DNA of 64,000 nt. It comes from Hippea jasoniae (lineage in GTDB: Bacteria; Campylobacterota_A; Desulfurellia; Desulfurellales; Hippeaceae). Below, one piece after another: positions 43,699-53,060 of the stretch. Below the pieces are notes generated by a model. The model saw only the letters and a list, made by a program, of their open reading frames with translations, searched no databases and had not been told where the DNA came from. The stretch is taken from contig NZ_JQLX01000011.1 of the NCBI RefSeq assembly GCF_000744435.1, positions 124,001 to 188,000 of the forward strand, given 5' to 3'. Positions within the stretch are counted from its first letter, which is position 1. Each line of letters opens with the position of its first letter. Both the position numbers and the translations under genes were made by a program.

Positions 43699-45353
43699 TA
43701 TATCTCCATGATTATTGGCAAAACCATCGGGTTTCTCATCAGTTTTTTGTGTAAAAACTTATTCATTGCTTTTCTAATTTTCTTTTTAATTTCAAAAGAA
43801 TCGGTGCGAAGATCAATATTGCTTTGGTTTATCAGGTTTTTTACCATCATCGTAGCCTCATGCAAGAGCTTTTGATGTTTTTCCTCATAAAGCAACCCTT
43901 TTGTTATGATTTCCGGATTGTTCAAAAGTTCTCCTGTTGTCGCACTCACAGATACTATAACAACAACAAAACCATCGGTGGATAATTTAAGCCTATCTCT
44001 AATAACAACATCTTCGATATCCCCAACGCCTTTACCATCAACAAAAACCCTGCCTGTCTGTATTTTACCAACAACTTTTGCTGAGTCTTTTTTCAACTCC
44101 AAAACATCGCCGTTGTCTAAACTAAATATCTTATGCGGGTCTATACCAAGTTCTCTGGCTATCTTGGCATGCTCCCGTCTCATCATGTATTCACCATGAA
44201 TCGGCACAAAGTATTCAGGTCTCACCATGTTTATCATAAGTTTTAGTTCTTCTTTTGAAGCATGACCTGACACATGTACATCGGAGTTGCCTTCATAAAA
44301 AACATCTGCACCCTTTCTTGCTAAAACATTGATAATTTTTAGAATGGCTCGCTCATTGCCCGGTATGGCTTTGGCTGATATTACCACTGTATCTGTTGGT
44401 TTGATTTTTATCTTTTTATGCTCTCCTAAGGCAATGCGGGATAATCCGCTCATAGGCTCACCCTGGGAGCCTGTTGTAACGATAATTATCTTGTTGTCGG
44501 GGTATTTGTTTAAATCATCCTCTGTAATTAATATACCATCGGTTATATCAAGATAACCAAGCTCTCTGGCTATGTTTGCATTTTGGATCATGCTTTTGCC
44601 TGTAATGCAAACCTTTCTATCTGTTTCCTTTGCGGTATTGATAACCTGCTGAATTCTGTGGATGTTTGATGCAAATGTTACAACAAGGATTCTACCTGGT
44701 GCGTTAGAGAATATATTAAAAAAACCCTTTTTTATCTCACGCTCTGAGCCTGTGTAACCCTTGACCATTGCGTTTGTGGAATCGCTTAAAAGCAGCTTTA
44801 CACCCTTTGAGCCGTATTCTGAAAACTTAAGCAGGTCAAACGGCTTCCCATCAACAGGCGTCTGGTCTATCTTAAAATCCCCTGTATGAATGATAACGCC
44901 CACATCGGTAGTGATTGCAAAAGCCACACCATCTACGATTGAATGGGTGGTTCTGATTGGTTCTATCTCAAAATCCCCTATTTTGAATTTCTTTGATGGT
45001 TCTATCTCAACCATTTTAACATGGGTTAAGTCAAACTCCTTTAGTTTTGTTCTAACAAGTCCCAATGTGAGTTTTGTGCCATATATAGGCACATTGACAT
45101 TACTTAAGAGATAAGGGATTGCACCAACATGATCTTCGTGGGCGTGTGTTAAAAGCAGGGCTTTGAATTTGTCTTTGTTTTCATAAATGTAGCTAAAATC
45201 GGGAATGACAATATCAACACCTAACATATCTTCCTCAGGAAACATCAAGCCCGCATCAACTAAAATAAGGTCGTTTTCTGTTTCAAAAATCGTTGAGTTT
45301 ATGCCTATTTCGTCCAATCCACCCAATGCAGCGATTTTTACTGAGTCTGCCAT
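43698..45353 (-). CDS. rnj: ribonuclease J
   Basis: A metallo-beta-lactamase/beta-CASP endo- and 5'-3' exoribonuclease. The zinc motif LLTHAHEDHVGAIPYLL is near residue 70, HTGDFKIDQTP near 160, and HVSGHASKEEL with PVHGEY-like FVPIHGEYMM near 365. The ATG at 45353 is preferred to a GTG at 45365 because GGAGAGAAAG precedes it at proper spacing. It overlaps the end of rsmA. Confidence 0.95.
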   Translation of the reverse strand: MADSVKIAALGGLDEIGINSTIFETENDLILVDAGLMFPEEDMLGVDIVIPDFSYIYENKDKFKALLLTHAHEDHVGAIPYLLSNVNVPIYGTKLTLGLVRTKLKEFDLTHVKMVEIEPSKKFKIGDFEIEPIRTTHSIVDGVAFAITTDVGVIIHTGDFKIDQTPVDGKPFDLLKFSEYGSKGVKLLLSDSTNAMVKGYTGSEREIKKGFFNIFSNAPGRILVVTFASNIHRIQQVINTAKETDRKVCITGKSMIQNANIARELGYLDITDGILITEDDLNKYPDNKIIIVTTGSQGEPMSGLSRIALGEHKKIKIKPTDTVVISAKAIPGNERAILKIINVLARKGADVFYEGNSDVHVSGHASKEELKLMINMVRPEYFVPIHGEYMMRREHAKIARELGIDPHKIFSLDNGDVLELKKDSAKVVGKIQTGRVFVDGKGVGDIEDVVIRDRLKLSTDGFVVVIVSVSATTGELLNNPEIITKGLLYEEKHQKLLHEATMMVKNLINQSNIDLRTDSFEIKKKIRKAMNKFLHKKLMRNPMVLPIIMEI

Positions 45354-46060
45354 CTTTCTCTCCACAGATTTATAATTTCCTCAATAGATAGTTGAAACGG
45401 CCTTTTTTTAAAAATCTCATCGTTACTATCTATTGAGAGATTGTTTTTTACTGTTTTTCTTGGATGAGCAAACAGTTTATCCAGAAAATCAAAAAAGGTG
45501 TCGTTTATGTTAGGGATATCTGTTTTGCGTGTTAGCTTAACAACGGCTGAGTTAACCTTTGGAGGCGGCAAAAAACTTGCAGGTTTAACATTGAATAGTT
45601 TTTTTGGTGTATAGTATAACTGACACAAGATACTGAATTTACCAAATTCTCTAAATCCAGTGTGGGCTATGATTTTATCTGCTACCTCTTTTTGAACCAT
45701 CAAAACCATTTCCTTTACAAACCTATATTGAAAGATGAAATTTTTTATAATGTTTTTTGCCATATTATACGGCAGGTTTCCTGCTATAGATACCTCTTGT
45801 TTAAGCTTAATTTCTCTTCCATCACCCCTGATCAACAACAAACTACTACCCCTAAAACGATTCTTAAGATACCAGATTAAATCATAATCTATTTCAATAC
45901 CAACAACAAAACTTGCCACATCCAATAATTTTTTTGTTAAAGACCCTCTCCCAGGGCCTATCTCTACGATTAAATTTTTATTTTCTATTGCTTCTACAAT
46001 TCGCTCAGCCACCTCCTCATTGATAAGGAAATGTTGACCTAACTCCTTTTTTGTTTCCAT
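45338..46060 (-). CDS. rsmA: 16S rRNA adenine dimethyltransferase (KsgA)
   Basis: Dimethylates A1518 and A1519 of 16S rRNA. 240 aa with KELGQHFLINEEVAERI at the start, the SAM loop EIGPGRGSLT, the catalytic NLPYNMAKN near 95, and the C-terminal FAHPRKTVKNNL. It overlaps pdxA by 12 to 22 bases and rnj by about 16, indicating coupled translation. Confidence 0.95.
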   Translation of the reverse strand: METKKELGQHFLINEEVAERIVEAIENKNLIVEIGPGRGSLTKKLLDVASFVVGIEIDYDLIWYLKNRFRGSSLLLIRGDGREIKLKQEVSIAGNLPYNMAKNIIKNFIFQYRFVKEMVLMVQKEVADKIIAHTGFREFGKFSILCQLYYTPKKLFNVKPASFLPPPKVNSAVVKLTRKTDIPNINDTFFDFLDKLFAHPRKTVKNNLSIDSNDEIFKKRPFQLSIEEIINLWRERWQTQ

Positions 46061-47049
46061 CGAGCCATTCTGTATGCCTGCTTTATAGCCTCTGAGAAGC
46101 TCTTGTGGCTTGCAATAAATTTACCCGCTATATCGAATGCCGTACCGTGATCAGGAGATGTTCTGATGATTGGAATCCCTAAGGTGATATTTACGCTTGT
46201 ATCAAAATAAAGAGCCTTCAATACTGGCAAACCCTGATCGTGGTACATGCATATAAAACAGTCAAATTTAGTAGATTTATTCTTTATAAACATCGTGTCT
46301 GCTGGAAAAGGGCCTTCTATAGCTATGCCTTTCTCCTTTGCCTTTCTTATAGCTGGCTTTATAAATAGCTCCTCCTCATCACCCATTATGCCGCCATCTG
46401 ATGAATGAGGGTTTAAGCCTGCAATTGCAATCTGGGGATTTTCAATACCAAACCACTTGTTTAAGTCTGAATGAACTATCTCTATTGTCTTTAACACCTT
46501 CTGTGTTGTGATATGTTTTGGCACATCTTTAAGCGGTATATGGGTTGTTACAAGGGCTATTCTAAAACGCTTTGCGGCAAGCATCATAACATAATCGGTT
46601 GTATTGGTCATCTCTGCAAGTGCATCGGTATGCCCCATATATTTATGTCCAGCCAAATTTATAGCCTCTTTGTTTATAGGAGCTGTTATTATTGCATCAA
46701 TGTAATCGCTTTTTGCAGCATCTACAGCTGCTTTAAAGCTTCTAAATGCAACATCGCCACATTGACCCGACAGTCTACCAACAGGCAGTGGATCGGGCAG
46801 CTCTCCCTCAACTTCGATGATATTTATCTCTCCTTCTTTGTATTCCTGGTTTATAGATTCAACTGTTGTAATCGTATTTATTGGCATAGCAAGGTTGAAT
46901 AGATCTAAATAGAATTCAAATACACTTTTCTTTCCAAATATAATTAATTTGTACTTGGAGTTGTTCTCATAAATGATCTGTTTTAGGATTATCTCAGGAC
47001 CTATGCCCGCTGCATCTCCCATACTAACGCCAAGAATTGGTTTACTCAT
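46039..47049 (-). CDS. pdxA: 4-hydroxythreonine-4-phosphate dehydrogenase
   Basis: Part of the DXP-dependent route to pyridoxal phosphate. The family core is visible: GVSMGDAAGIGPEIIL at the start, MGHTDALAEMTNT, TTHIPLKDVPKHIT, AGLNPHSSDGGIMGDEE and MYHDQGLPVLK with metal-binding histidines. The ATG at 47049 is preferred to the GTG/ATG at 47061 because GAGGAG precedes it by 4 bases. The end overlaps rsmA. Confidence 0.95.
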   Translation of the reverse strand: MSKPILGVSMGDAAGIGPEIILKQIIYENNSKYKLIIFGKKSVFEFYLDLFNLAMPINTITTVESINQEYKEGEINIIEVEGELPDPLPVGRLSGQCGDVAFRSFKAAVDAAKSDYIDAIITAPINKEAINLAGHKYMGHTDALAEMTNTTDYVMMLAAKRFRIALVTTHIPLKDVPKHITTQKVLKTIEIVHSDLNKWFGIENPQIAIAGLNPHSSDGGIMGDEEELFIKPAIRKAKEKGIAIEGPFPADTMFIKNKSTKFDCFICMYHDQGLPVLKALYFDTSVNITLGIPIIRTSPDHGTAFDIAGKFIASHKSFSEAIKQAYRMARWKQKRS

Positions 47050-47302
47050 AATACTCCTCACCGATCATTGTAAAGTATTTATAGGCTTCGTTTTTTCTAA
47101 CAGTGCTTTGTGGAACCTCCTCAACCCTGTATCTAACTTTTTTCTGTTTGAAGAAAATCTCTATTGTATCGCCCTTTTTGATTTCTGTTGAGGCTTTGGC
47201 TTTTTTTGAGTTTACAAACACAAATCCATCATCACACATCTGCTTGGCAATACTTCTTCTTTTAATAATCCTTGTTTGCTTTAAAAACAGATCAAGTCTC
47301 AT
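47042..47302 (-). CDS. S4-domain RNA-binding protein (Hsp15/RqcP-like)
   Basis: An 86 aa single S4 domain: MRLDLFLKQTRIIKRRSIAK then DDGFVFVNSKKAKASTEIKKGD. Such stand-alone proteins bind the large ribosomal subunit (RqcP/Hsp15 act on stalled ribosomes). It overlaps the surA gene and pdxA start by 4 to 8 bases. Assignment to Hsp15 or RqcP is inference. Confidence 0.85.
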   Translation of the reverse strand: MRLDLFLKQTRIIKRRSIAKQMCDDGFVFVNSKKAKASTEIKKGDTIEIFFKQKKVRYRVEEVPQSTVRKNEAYKYFTMIGEEYYE

Positions 47303-48147
47303 TTGAGATAGATTTCTATATCAGCTCTTGAGCGCACCATCTTTAGCCAGCTGTTTAACTTTGCCTGAAGTCTTTGTTCTATCAGCCTGTTTCTGGCTAT
47401 GGTTTCAATATCGCTGCTGTTTTTATAGCCCAAAAGCTTTACGATATAGTAATTTCCATCTGATTCTATAATGTCTGAATATTCTCCTGCCTTTAGTGAA
47501 AGCAATTTTTCTCTTAGGTAAGGATTTACTGCACCAACAGGTATAACCCTTTTTGTTTGTTTGTTTAAAGAGTATTTAGCTGCAACCTCATCGAAAGACT
47601 TGCCTTCTTTGAGCAACTTATAAGCTTTTTGTGCATCTTTGAGTGTTTTTAGTGTAATAATATCTAACTGAAATAGTTTTGTGTTTTGCTCAAATAGTTC
47701 TTTGTGCTGTTTTATATAATTTTTAATCTCTTTTTTTGAAATTTTAATTGTTGGCAAAAAACTCCTTCGGGCAAATTTAATCTGATAAATCCTCAATTTA
47801 ATGCCTTCTTTGTAATAGTGTAAATCTATGCCGCTTTCTTTGAGTTTGTTTAAAAACTCATCCACAGTAAGGTTATTTTGATTTGCTATCTGCTGGATAT
47901 ATTTTTCTACCTCCTCATCAGTTACCTCGATACCTACATTTTTTGCCATCTGCTCAATCAAATATCCATCGATAACTTCATTTAAAAGCTGCTTTGGTGT
48001 TTTTGCCTGATAAAAACCTGCTATATTTTTAAGCTCATAAAGTGTAATAGGCCCTCCGTTAACTGTTGCAACAATTTTGTCAATTAGCTCAGCCCTTGCA
48101 GTTAAGCTAAAAACTATTATAACAACTGCTACAAGAAAACTCTTCAT
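47299..48147 (-). CDS. periplasmic SurA-like peptidyl-prolyl isomerase/chaperone
   Basis: A 282 aa periplasmic protein. Signal peptide KSFLVAVVIIVFSLTARA; the SurA N-terminal helical domain with TVNGGPITLYELKN and LLNEVIDGYLIEQMAKNVGI; one parvulin (rotamase) domain at about 150-250 (EGKSFDEVAAKYSLN, LKAGEYSDIIESDGNYYIVKL). SurA of E. coli has two such domains; here only one. The ATG at 48147 is chosen over GTG at 48156 because the AAGGAGA site is too close to the GTG. First gene of the long minus-strand run. Confidence 0.87.
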   Translation of the reverse strand: MKSFLVAVVIIVFSLTARAELIDKIVATVNGGPITLYELKNIAGFYQAKTPKQLLNEVIDGYLIEQMAKNVGIEVTDEEVEKYIQQIANQNNLTVDEFLNKLKESGIDLHYYKEGIKLRIYQIKFARRSFLPTIKISKKEIKNYIKQHKELFEQNTKLFQLDIITLKTLKDAQKAYKLLKEGKSFDEVAAKYSLNKQTKRVIPVGAVNPYLREKLLSLKAGEYSDIIESDGNYYIVKLLGYKNSSDIETIARNRLIEQRLQAKLNSWLKMVRSRADIEIYLK

Positions 48148-48218
48148 CTTTGCCACTCTCCTTTTTTATCTCACATCTAACTATACAAAAAAAACCGTAT
48201 TTAGCAAGAAGTTTCTTG

Positions 48219-48246
48219 AAAAGATAGCCTTATTTGGTTATCTTTT
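48219..48246. promoter_or_regulatory. inverted repeat between surA-like and yhaM-like genes
   Basis: Arms AAAAGATAGCC (48219-48229) and GGTTATCTTTT (48236-48246) pair over 11 positions with one G-T, loop TTATTT, followed by T and located 18 bases before the yhaM-like start codon. It could be a 5' UTR hairpin, an operator or a terminator-like element. Confidence 0.5.
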
Positions 48247-48263
48247 TAGCCAAGGAGGAGTCT

Positions 48264-49220
48264 ATGTATGATTGTATTGAGGCAATAAAACAAAAAAGAA
48301 TAAAAAAGATAGAAAAAGAGACATTTCTGGTGTCTGAGAAACATATCCTTAAGGCAAGAAATGGTGATGAATATGTGGGTTTGAAGCTAAAGGACAGAAG
48401 CGGCATTATAGATGCAAAGATATGGAACAATCTATTGCATCTAAAGGATAGATTTGAAGCGGGTGATTTTGTGAAGATAACAGGTGAGAGCAATTTTTAT
48501 AACGATAACTGGCAGGTAATTATCAAGGATATTGAAAAAATAGATGAAAAGGATGTTGATAAAAAGGCGTTTTTGCCTTCCACAAGCAAAAATTTAGACC
48601 AACTGCAAAATGAACTGTTTGGTTTAATCGATAGCATAAAGCATCCCGGCTTGAAAAAGCTCCTTGAGGAGATCTTTACAGATGAAGTATTTTTTGAACG
48701 ATTTATTCATGCTCCCGCTGCAAAATCGATGCATCACGCCTATGTCGGTGGGCTTTTGGAGCATACCGTTTCTGTGGGCAAAATTGCATTATCTTTGACT
48801 AAAGAATACAAAGATATAGACAGAGATATGCTAATAAGCTGCGCACTTTTGCACGATATAGGCAAGGTTTATGAGTTGGACCCCATGACCTTTAACTACA
48901 CAACAGAAGGTAAACTGATAGGTCATATCATTATCGGATATACAATCGTTCAAAATAAACTTGAAAAGCTCAATGTGTCCGAAGATACAAAAATCAACCT
49001 TCTGCACTGCATTTTAGCTCATCACGGTGAATATGAATACGGATCACCAAAAAAACCCAAAACAAAAGAGGCTATTTTGATAAATCTGATAGATATGCTG
49101 GATTCTCGAATGGAGCCAGTTTTAAATGCAAAGATAGATGAAAACACAGGCTGGAGCGATATGATTAGAATTATAGGAAAGAGTATCTATGCGCCAAAAA
49201 AACAAAAAGAACTCTTATAA
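48264..49220 (+). CDS. 3'-5' exoribonuclease, YhaM-like (OB fold plus HD domain)
   Basis: A 318 aa protein. The N-terminal OB fold (KARNGDEYVGLKLKDRSGII...) binds nucleic acid; the HD phosphohydrolase domain (MHHAYVGGLLEHTVSV, CALLHDIGKVYEL, ILAHHGEYEYGSP) holds the metal site. This layout matches YhaM/CBF1-type nucleases. The ATG at 48264 with AAGGAGG is preferred to a TTG 30 bases earlier. It overlaps tmk by 32 bases. Confidence 0.88.
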   Translation: MYDCIEAIKQKRIKKIEKETFLVSEKHILKARNGDEYVGLKLKDRSGIIDAKIWNNLLHLKDRFEAGDFVKITGESNFYNDNWQVIIKDIEKIDEKDVDKKAFLPSTSKNLDQLQNELFGLIDSIKHPGLKKLLEEIFTDEVFFERFIHAPAAKSMHHAYVGGLLEHTVSVGKIALSLTKEYKDIDRDMLISCALLHDIGKVYELDPMTFNYTTEGKLIGHIIIGYTIVQNKLEKLNVSEDTKINLLHCILAHHGEYEYGSPKKPKTKEAILINLIDMLDSRMEPVLNAKIDENTGWSDMIRIIGKSIYAPKKQKELL

Positions 49221-49788
49221 ATATATTGCCTTTGAAGGTATAGACAAAAGCGGCAAGACCACCATAGCGGAAAAATTTGCCGATTATCTTTCTATTGAAT
49301 ACCCTGTCTTTCTAACAAAAGAACCTGGTGCAAAAAGCGGCGTTTTCAGAGATCTACTGTTAAGTCAGAGATGGAATAAAAAAACCGAGTTGTTTTTGTT
49401 TTTGGCAGACAGAGCAGATGGTGTTGAACTTATAAAAAAAAGGCTTACAGAAGGTATTGTAATAAGCGACAGAAGCCTATATTCAACTCTGGCTTATCAG
49501 GGCTACGGTGAGGGTATAGATATAGATTTTTTAACAGAGCTAAACAGGTTTGCCACAGATAATCTGTTTCCCGATGTTGTTTTTTTGATCGATATAGACC
49601 TTGATACAATGAAAAAAAGAAGCAGTCAGGCTGATGCCATAGAATCAAAATCTATTGAGTTTTTTAAACGGGTAAGAGAAGGTTATCTGAGACTTGCAGA
49701 TAGATTTGATAATTTTTTTGTTATTGATGGAACTAAAACTATAGAAAAGGTATTTAACCAGGTGGTTGATATATGGAATTCTCTTTAG
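49189..49788 (+). CDS. tmk: thymidylate kinase
   Basis: Phosphorylates dTMP to dTDP. 199 aa with the P-loop FEGIDKSGKTT near residue 15 (Lys-Ser instead of the usual Gly-Ala or Gly-Ser), TKEPG near 44, the DRSLYSTLAYQG dTMP motif near 95, and a lid region DAIESKSIEFFKRVREGY. It overlaps the yhaM-like gene and holB on both sides. Confidence 0.92.
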   Translation: MRQKNKKNSYKYIAFEGIDKSGKTTIAEKFADYLSIEYPVFLTKEPGAKSGVFRDLLLSQRWNKKTELFLFLADRADGVELIKKRLTEGIVISDRSLYSTLAYQGYGEGIDIDFLTELNRFATDNLFPDVVFLIDIDLDTMKKRSSQADAIESKSIEFFKRVREGYLRLADRFDNFFVIDGTKTIEKVFNQVVDIWNSL

Positions 49789-50336
49789 ATAAATTCAGTG
49801 TTTACATACTTGATGGTTTCAGAAAAGATGAAGCAGAAGCCCTGTTTGATGCAAAAATAGAGTATTTTGATAAGCTTTCAATAGATGATGTAAGAAACAT
49901 CAAACAGATGGCTGAGACTGCAACATCGAAGATAGCTTTCTTTATTAATGAGGTGGGTTTTGAGGCTCAAAACGCCCTTCTAAAGATTACCGAGGAGCCG
50001 CCGCAAAATGTCTATTTTGTATTTTTAAATAAAGAGCTTCTATTGGATACACTTATCTCACGAGCGCAGATTATTAGAAAACCATCTAAAAGGTCTATTG
50101 ATGATGAGATAGAAAGACTCATGAATAGTGATAAAGAAGAGATTTTTAGCTATATCATGCAATTAAAAAAGGATGAGATTTTAACCTTTACTGAGAAACT
50201 GAAGGATACACTTGCTTTAAAAGGAGAATATAGAAAGCTTGAAAAACTCTCAGAGATGATAGCCGATTTTAAGCAATTCAACTTAAATGAACAGCTGTTT
50301 CTTGCTAATGTATTTGACTGTATAATGGAGGCGTGA
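49773..50336 (+). CDS. holB: DNA polymerase III delta-prime subunit, short form
   Basis: A 187 aa clamp-loader protein without a Walker A. The delta-prime signature is EAQNALLKITEEPPQNVYFVFL near 66, with the SRAQIIRK sensor-like stretch after it. E. coli HolB is 334 aa; the short form without zinc module fits Campylobacterota relatives. Position after tmk is the common tmk-holB order. Overlaps tmk by 16 bases and ricT by one. Confidence 0.82.
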   Translation: MEFSLDKFSVYILDGFRKDEAEALFDAKIEYFDKLSIDDVRNIKQMAETATSKIAFFINEVGFEAQNALLKITEEPPQNVYFVFLNKELLLDTLISRAQIIRKPSKRSIDDEIERLMNSDKEEIFSYIMQLKKDEILTFTEKLKDTLALKGEYRKLEKLSEMIADFKQFNLNEQLFLANVFDCIMEA

Positions 50337-51178
50337 TGAAGATTGCAATTGTTGAATTTATGAGGGTGGGTCACCTTTACCCATACACCTTTGATGGTAT
50401 CGAATTAGAAAGAGGCGATATGGTGCTTGCGGAGTATGAGAGGGGTCTGCAGTTAGGGAAGGTTGTAAAAATCGATGAAATCCAGACAACTGATGAGGAT
50501 GTAAAGCCAATTATCAGAAAGGCAACGCAGGAAGACTTAGAAACCTACAACGAAAACAGAGAGCTTGAGAAAAAGGCTTTTGAGGTTTGCAGAGAGGAGA
50601 TAAAGAAATTTCAACTCAATATGAAGCTTGTAAAAGTTGAATATATGATGGATAGAAAAAAAATCGTTTTTTACTTTACCTCACCCACGCGGGTGGATTT
50701 CAGATCGCTTGTCAAAAGCCTTGCCTCAATCTTTAAAGCCCGCATAGAGATGCGCCAGATTGGCGTAAGGGATGAAGCTCGAATTCTTGGAGGGTTGGGA
50801 TTGTGTGGCGATGAGCTGTGCTGCTCTCGTTTTTTGAGGGTGTTTAACCCTGTAACAATGAAGATGACAAAGCAGCAGAATCTCAACATAAATGTTAAAA
50901 AAATATCCGGTGCATGTGGCAGGCTGATGTGTTGCCTGTGGTATGAACATGAGTTGTATGAGGAATTTCTGGAGATTGCACCACCCATGGATGCATTGGG
51001 CAGGGCAGGAGAGATAGAAGGTAGGGTTGTTTACATAAACCCTATAAAAAGAACCGTTATTTTAAGAACGCAGGATGGTATTATGGCAGAGGTTGCCTTC
51101 AACGAAGTGGAGGTTATAGAAAAACCGCAAAATAGTATGGAAGATGATCAAAATAATGATGAAGGAGAGGAACAATGA
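50336..51178 (+). CDS. ricT: PSP1-domain protein, RicT-like
   Basis: A 280 aa protein with the PSP1 C-terminal domain and the cysteine cluster GLCGDELCCSRFL and GACGRLMCCLWYEHE that binds iron-sulfur in RicT (YaaT). RicT is known from Bacillus, where it assists mRNA processing with RicA and RicF, neither of which is seen here. The holB-ricT-metG order matches the yaaT neighbourhood of Firmicutes. ATG chosen at 50336 next to GGAGGCGTG. Confidence 0.87.
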   Translation: MKIAIVEFMRVGHLYPYTFDGIELERGDMVLAEYERGLQLGKVVKIDEIQTTDEDVKPIIRKATQEDLETYNENRELEKKAFEVCREEIKKFQLNMKLVKVEYMMDRKKIVFYFTSPTRVDFRSLVKSLASIFKARIEMRQIGVRDEARILGGLGLCGDELCCSRFLRVFNPVTMKMTKQQNLNINVKKISGACGRLMCCLWYEHELYEEFLEIAPPMDALGRAGEIEGRVVYINPIKRTVILRTQDGIMAEVAFNEVEVIEKPQNSMEDDQNNDEGEEQ

Positions 51179-53046
51179 AAAAACATTACATTACCACACC
51201 GATCTACTATGTAAACGATGTGCCCCATATCGGGCATTCCTACACAACACTTGCAGCCGACACACTTGCAAGATACAGAAGACTGTTGGGTGATGAGGTA
51301 TTTTTTTTAACGGGCACAGACGAGCATGGGCAGAAAATTCAAAAAGCAGCAAAGCAGCAGGGACTAAGCCCCAAACAGCTTGCCGACAGGGTTGTTGAAA
51401 ACTTTAAAAAATTGTGGGTAAAACTTGACATAACCAACAATTACTTTATCAGAACAACCAATGAAAACCACAAAAAATGTGTTCAGGAAGCGTTTGAATA
51501 TATCTACAAAAAGGGTGATATCTATAAGGGCGAGTATGAGGGATGGTATTGCATACCCTGCGAAAGCTACTACTCAGAAATCGAAATAGGCGAGGATAAA
51601 ACCTGCCCTGTATGCGGTAGAAAGCTGGACCTTGTAAAAGAGGAGAGTTATTTCTTTAAGCTTTCTGCCTATCAGGATAGGCTACTTGATTTTTACAATA
51701 AGCATCCCGATTTTGTTTTGCCTCAAAGCCGTTATAACGAAATAAAGAGCTTCGTCAATATGGGGCTTAAGGATTTAAGCATCACAAGGACATCATTTGA
51801 TTGGGGCATCCCCGTTCCGTTTGATGATAAGCATGTGATTTATGTCTGGTTTGATGCACTGTTGAATTATGTGAGCGCCATTGGTTGTAAAAAAGGTGAG
51901 TTTAATAGTATATGGCCAGCTGATGTGCATTTTGTGGGTAAGGATATCTTGAGATTCCATGCCGTATACTGGCCAGCCTTTTTAATGGCACTCGATATTG
52001 AATTGCCCAAACATGTTGTGGCGCATGGCTGGTGGACTGTGGATGGTAAAAAGATGAGCAAATCTTTAGGCAATGTTGTTGACCCCAATGAGATGATTGA
52101 AAAATACCCACGCGATGCATACAGGTATTTCCTTTTGCGTAATGTGCCGTTTGGGCTTGATGGTGATTTTTCAGAGAGCGAGCTAATAGAAAGAATTAAT
52201 TCTGATCTGGTAAACGATTTTGGCAATCTTTTAAACAGAAGCCTTACCATGATGGAAAAATACTCTGGTGGTATTATTGAGCGCCCTGAGGCTATCGAAG
52301 ATGATACCCTATCTACATCTGCAAAGGATACATTCGATAAGGTAAAAAAAGACCTTGAAGTGTTCAGGTTTGATGAGGCTTTAATAGATATCTTTGAATA
52401 CATAAGAAAGGTCAATAAATACATTACAGAAAAAGAACCGTGGAGTTTGAAAAAAGCAAAAAAAGAAGATGAGCTAAAAGAGGTGCTTTATAACATTTAT
52501 GCAGCCCTGAAGTTTATCAGTGGTGTTATTTCACCGTTTTTACCTGATGCAGCATCAAAGATGCAAAAGATGCTTGCCATAGATAAAAACCACAAAATAG
52601 ATTTTTATCTTGATTTCTATAATATTGAAAAGGCTACTGTTAAAAAAGAGGGAATGCTGTTTGAAAGAATAGAAACAGAAAAATCTAAAGAGGAAAAAAC
52701 AGAAAAAAAAGAGGAGGACAAAAGAATTTCGATTGATGAGTTCTTTAATGTAAAATTAAAAGTTGCAAAGGTTCTTGAGGCAGAAAGTGTTGAAAAATCA
52801 AGAAAATTGCTTAAACTTAAAATTGATATAGGAGAGAAAAAACCGCGTACACTTGTTGCTGGCTTGAAGGAGTTTTATAAACCAGAGGAGTTGGTGGGAA
52901 AATACATAATAGTGGTGGCAAATTTGAAACCTGCCAAACTGATGGGTATTGAATCAAACGGCATGTTGCTTGCGGCAAAGGATGGTGAAAACCTGGCTTT
53001 GCTTACAGTGGAAAAACCCGTAAAACCTGGCGCATCGATTAGTTAA
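51175..53046 (+). CDS. metG: methionyl-tRNA synthetase
   Basis: 623 aa class I synthetase. HIGH motif in VPHIGHSYTTLAADT near residue 14, zinc knuckle CIPCESYYSE...CPVCG near 127-148, KMSKSLGN near 294, helical anticodon-binding domain, and a C-terminal tRNA-binding OB domain (VKLKVAKVLEAESVEKSRKL) joined by a Lys/Glu-rich linker. Overlaps ricT by 4 bases. Confidence 0.97.
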   Translation: MKKHYITTPIYYVNDVPHIGHSYTTLAADTLARYRRLLGDEVFFLTGTDEHGQKIQKAAKQQGLSPKQLADRVVENFKKLWVKLDITNNYFIRTTNENHKKCVQEAFEYIYKKGDIYKGEYEGWYCIPCESYYSEIEIGEDKTCPVCGRKLDLVKEESYFFKLSAYQDRLLDFYNKHPDFVLPQSRYNEIKSFVNMGLKDLSITRTSFDWGIPVPFDDKHVIYVWFDALLNYVSAIGCKKGEFNSIWPADVHFVGKDILRFHAVYWPAFLMALDIELPKHVVAHGWWTVDGKKMSKSLGNVVDPNEMIEKYPRDAYRYFLLRNVPFGLDGDFSESELIERINSDLVNDFGNLLNRSLTMMEKYSGGIIERPEAIEDDTLSTSAKDTFDKVKKDLEVFRFDEALIDIFEYIRKVNKYITEKEPWSLKKAKKEDELKEVLYNIYAALKFISGVISPFLPDAASKMQKMLAIDKNHKIDFYLDFYNIEKATVKKEGMLFERIETEKSKEEKTEKKEEDKRISIDEFFNVKLKVAKVLEAESVEKSRKLLKLKIDIGEKKPRTLVAGLKEFYKPEELVGKYIIVVANLKPAKLMGIESNGMLLAAKDGENLALLTVEKPVKPGASIS

Positions 53047-53060
53047 AAAGGAGGGGCGGC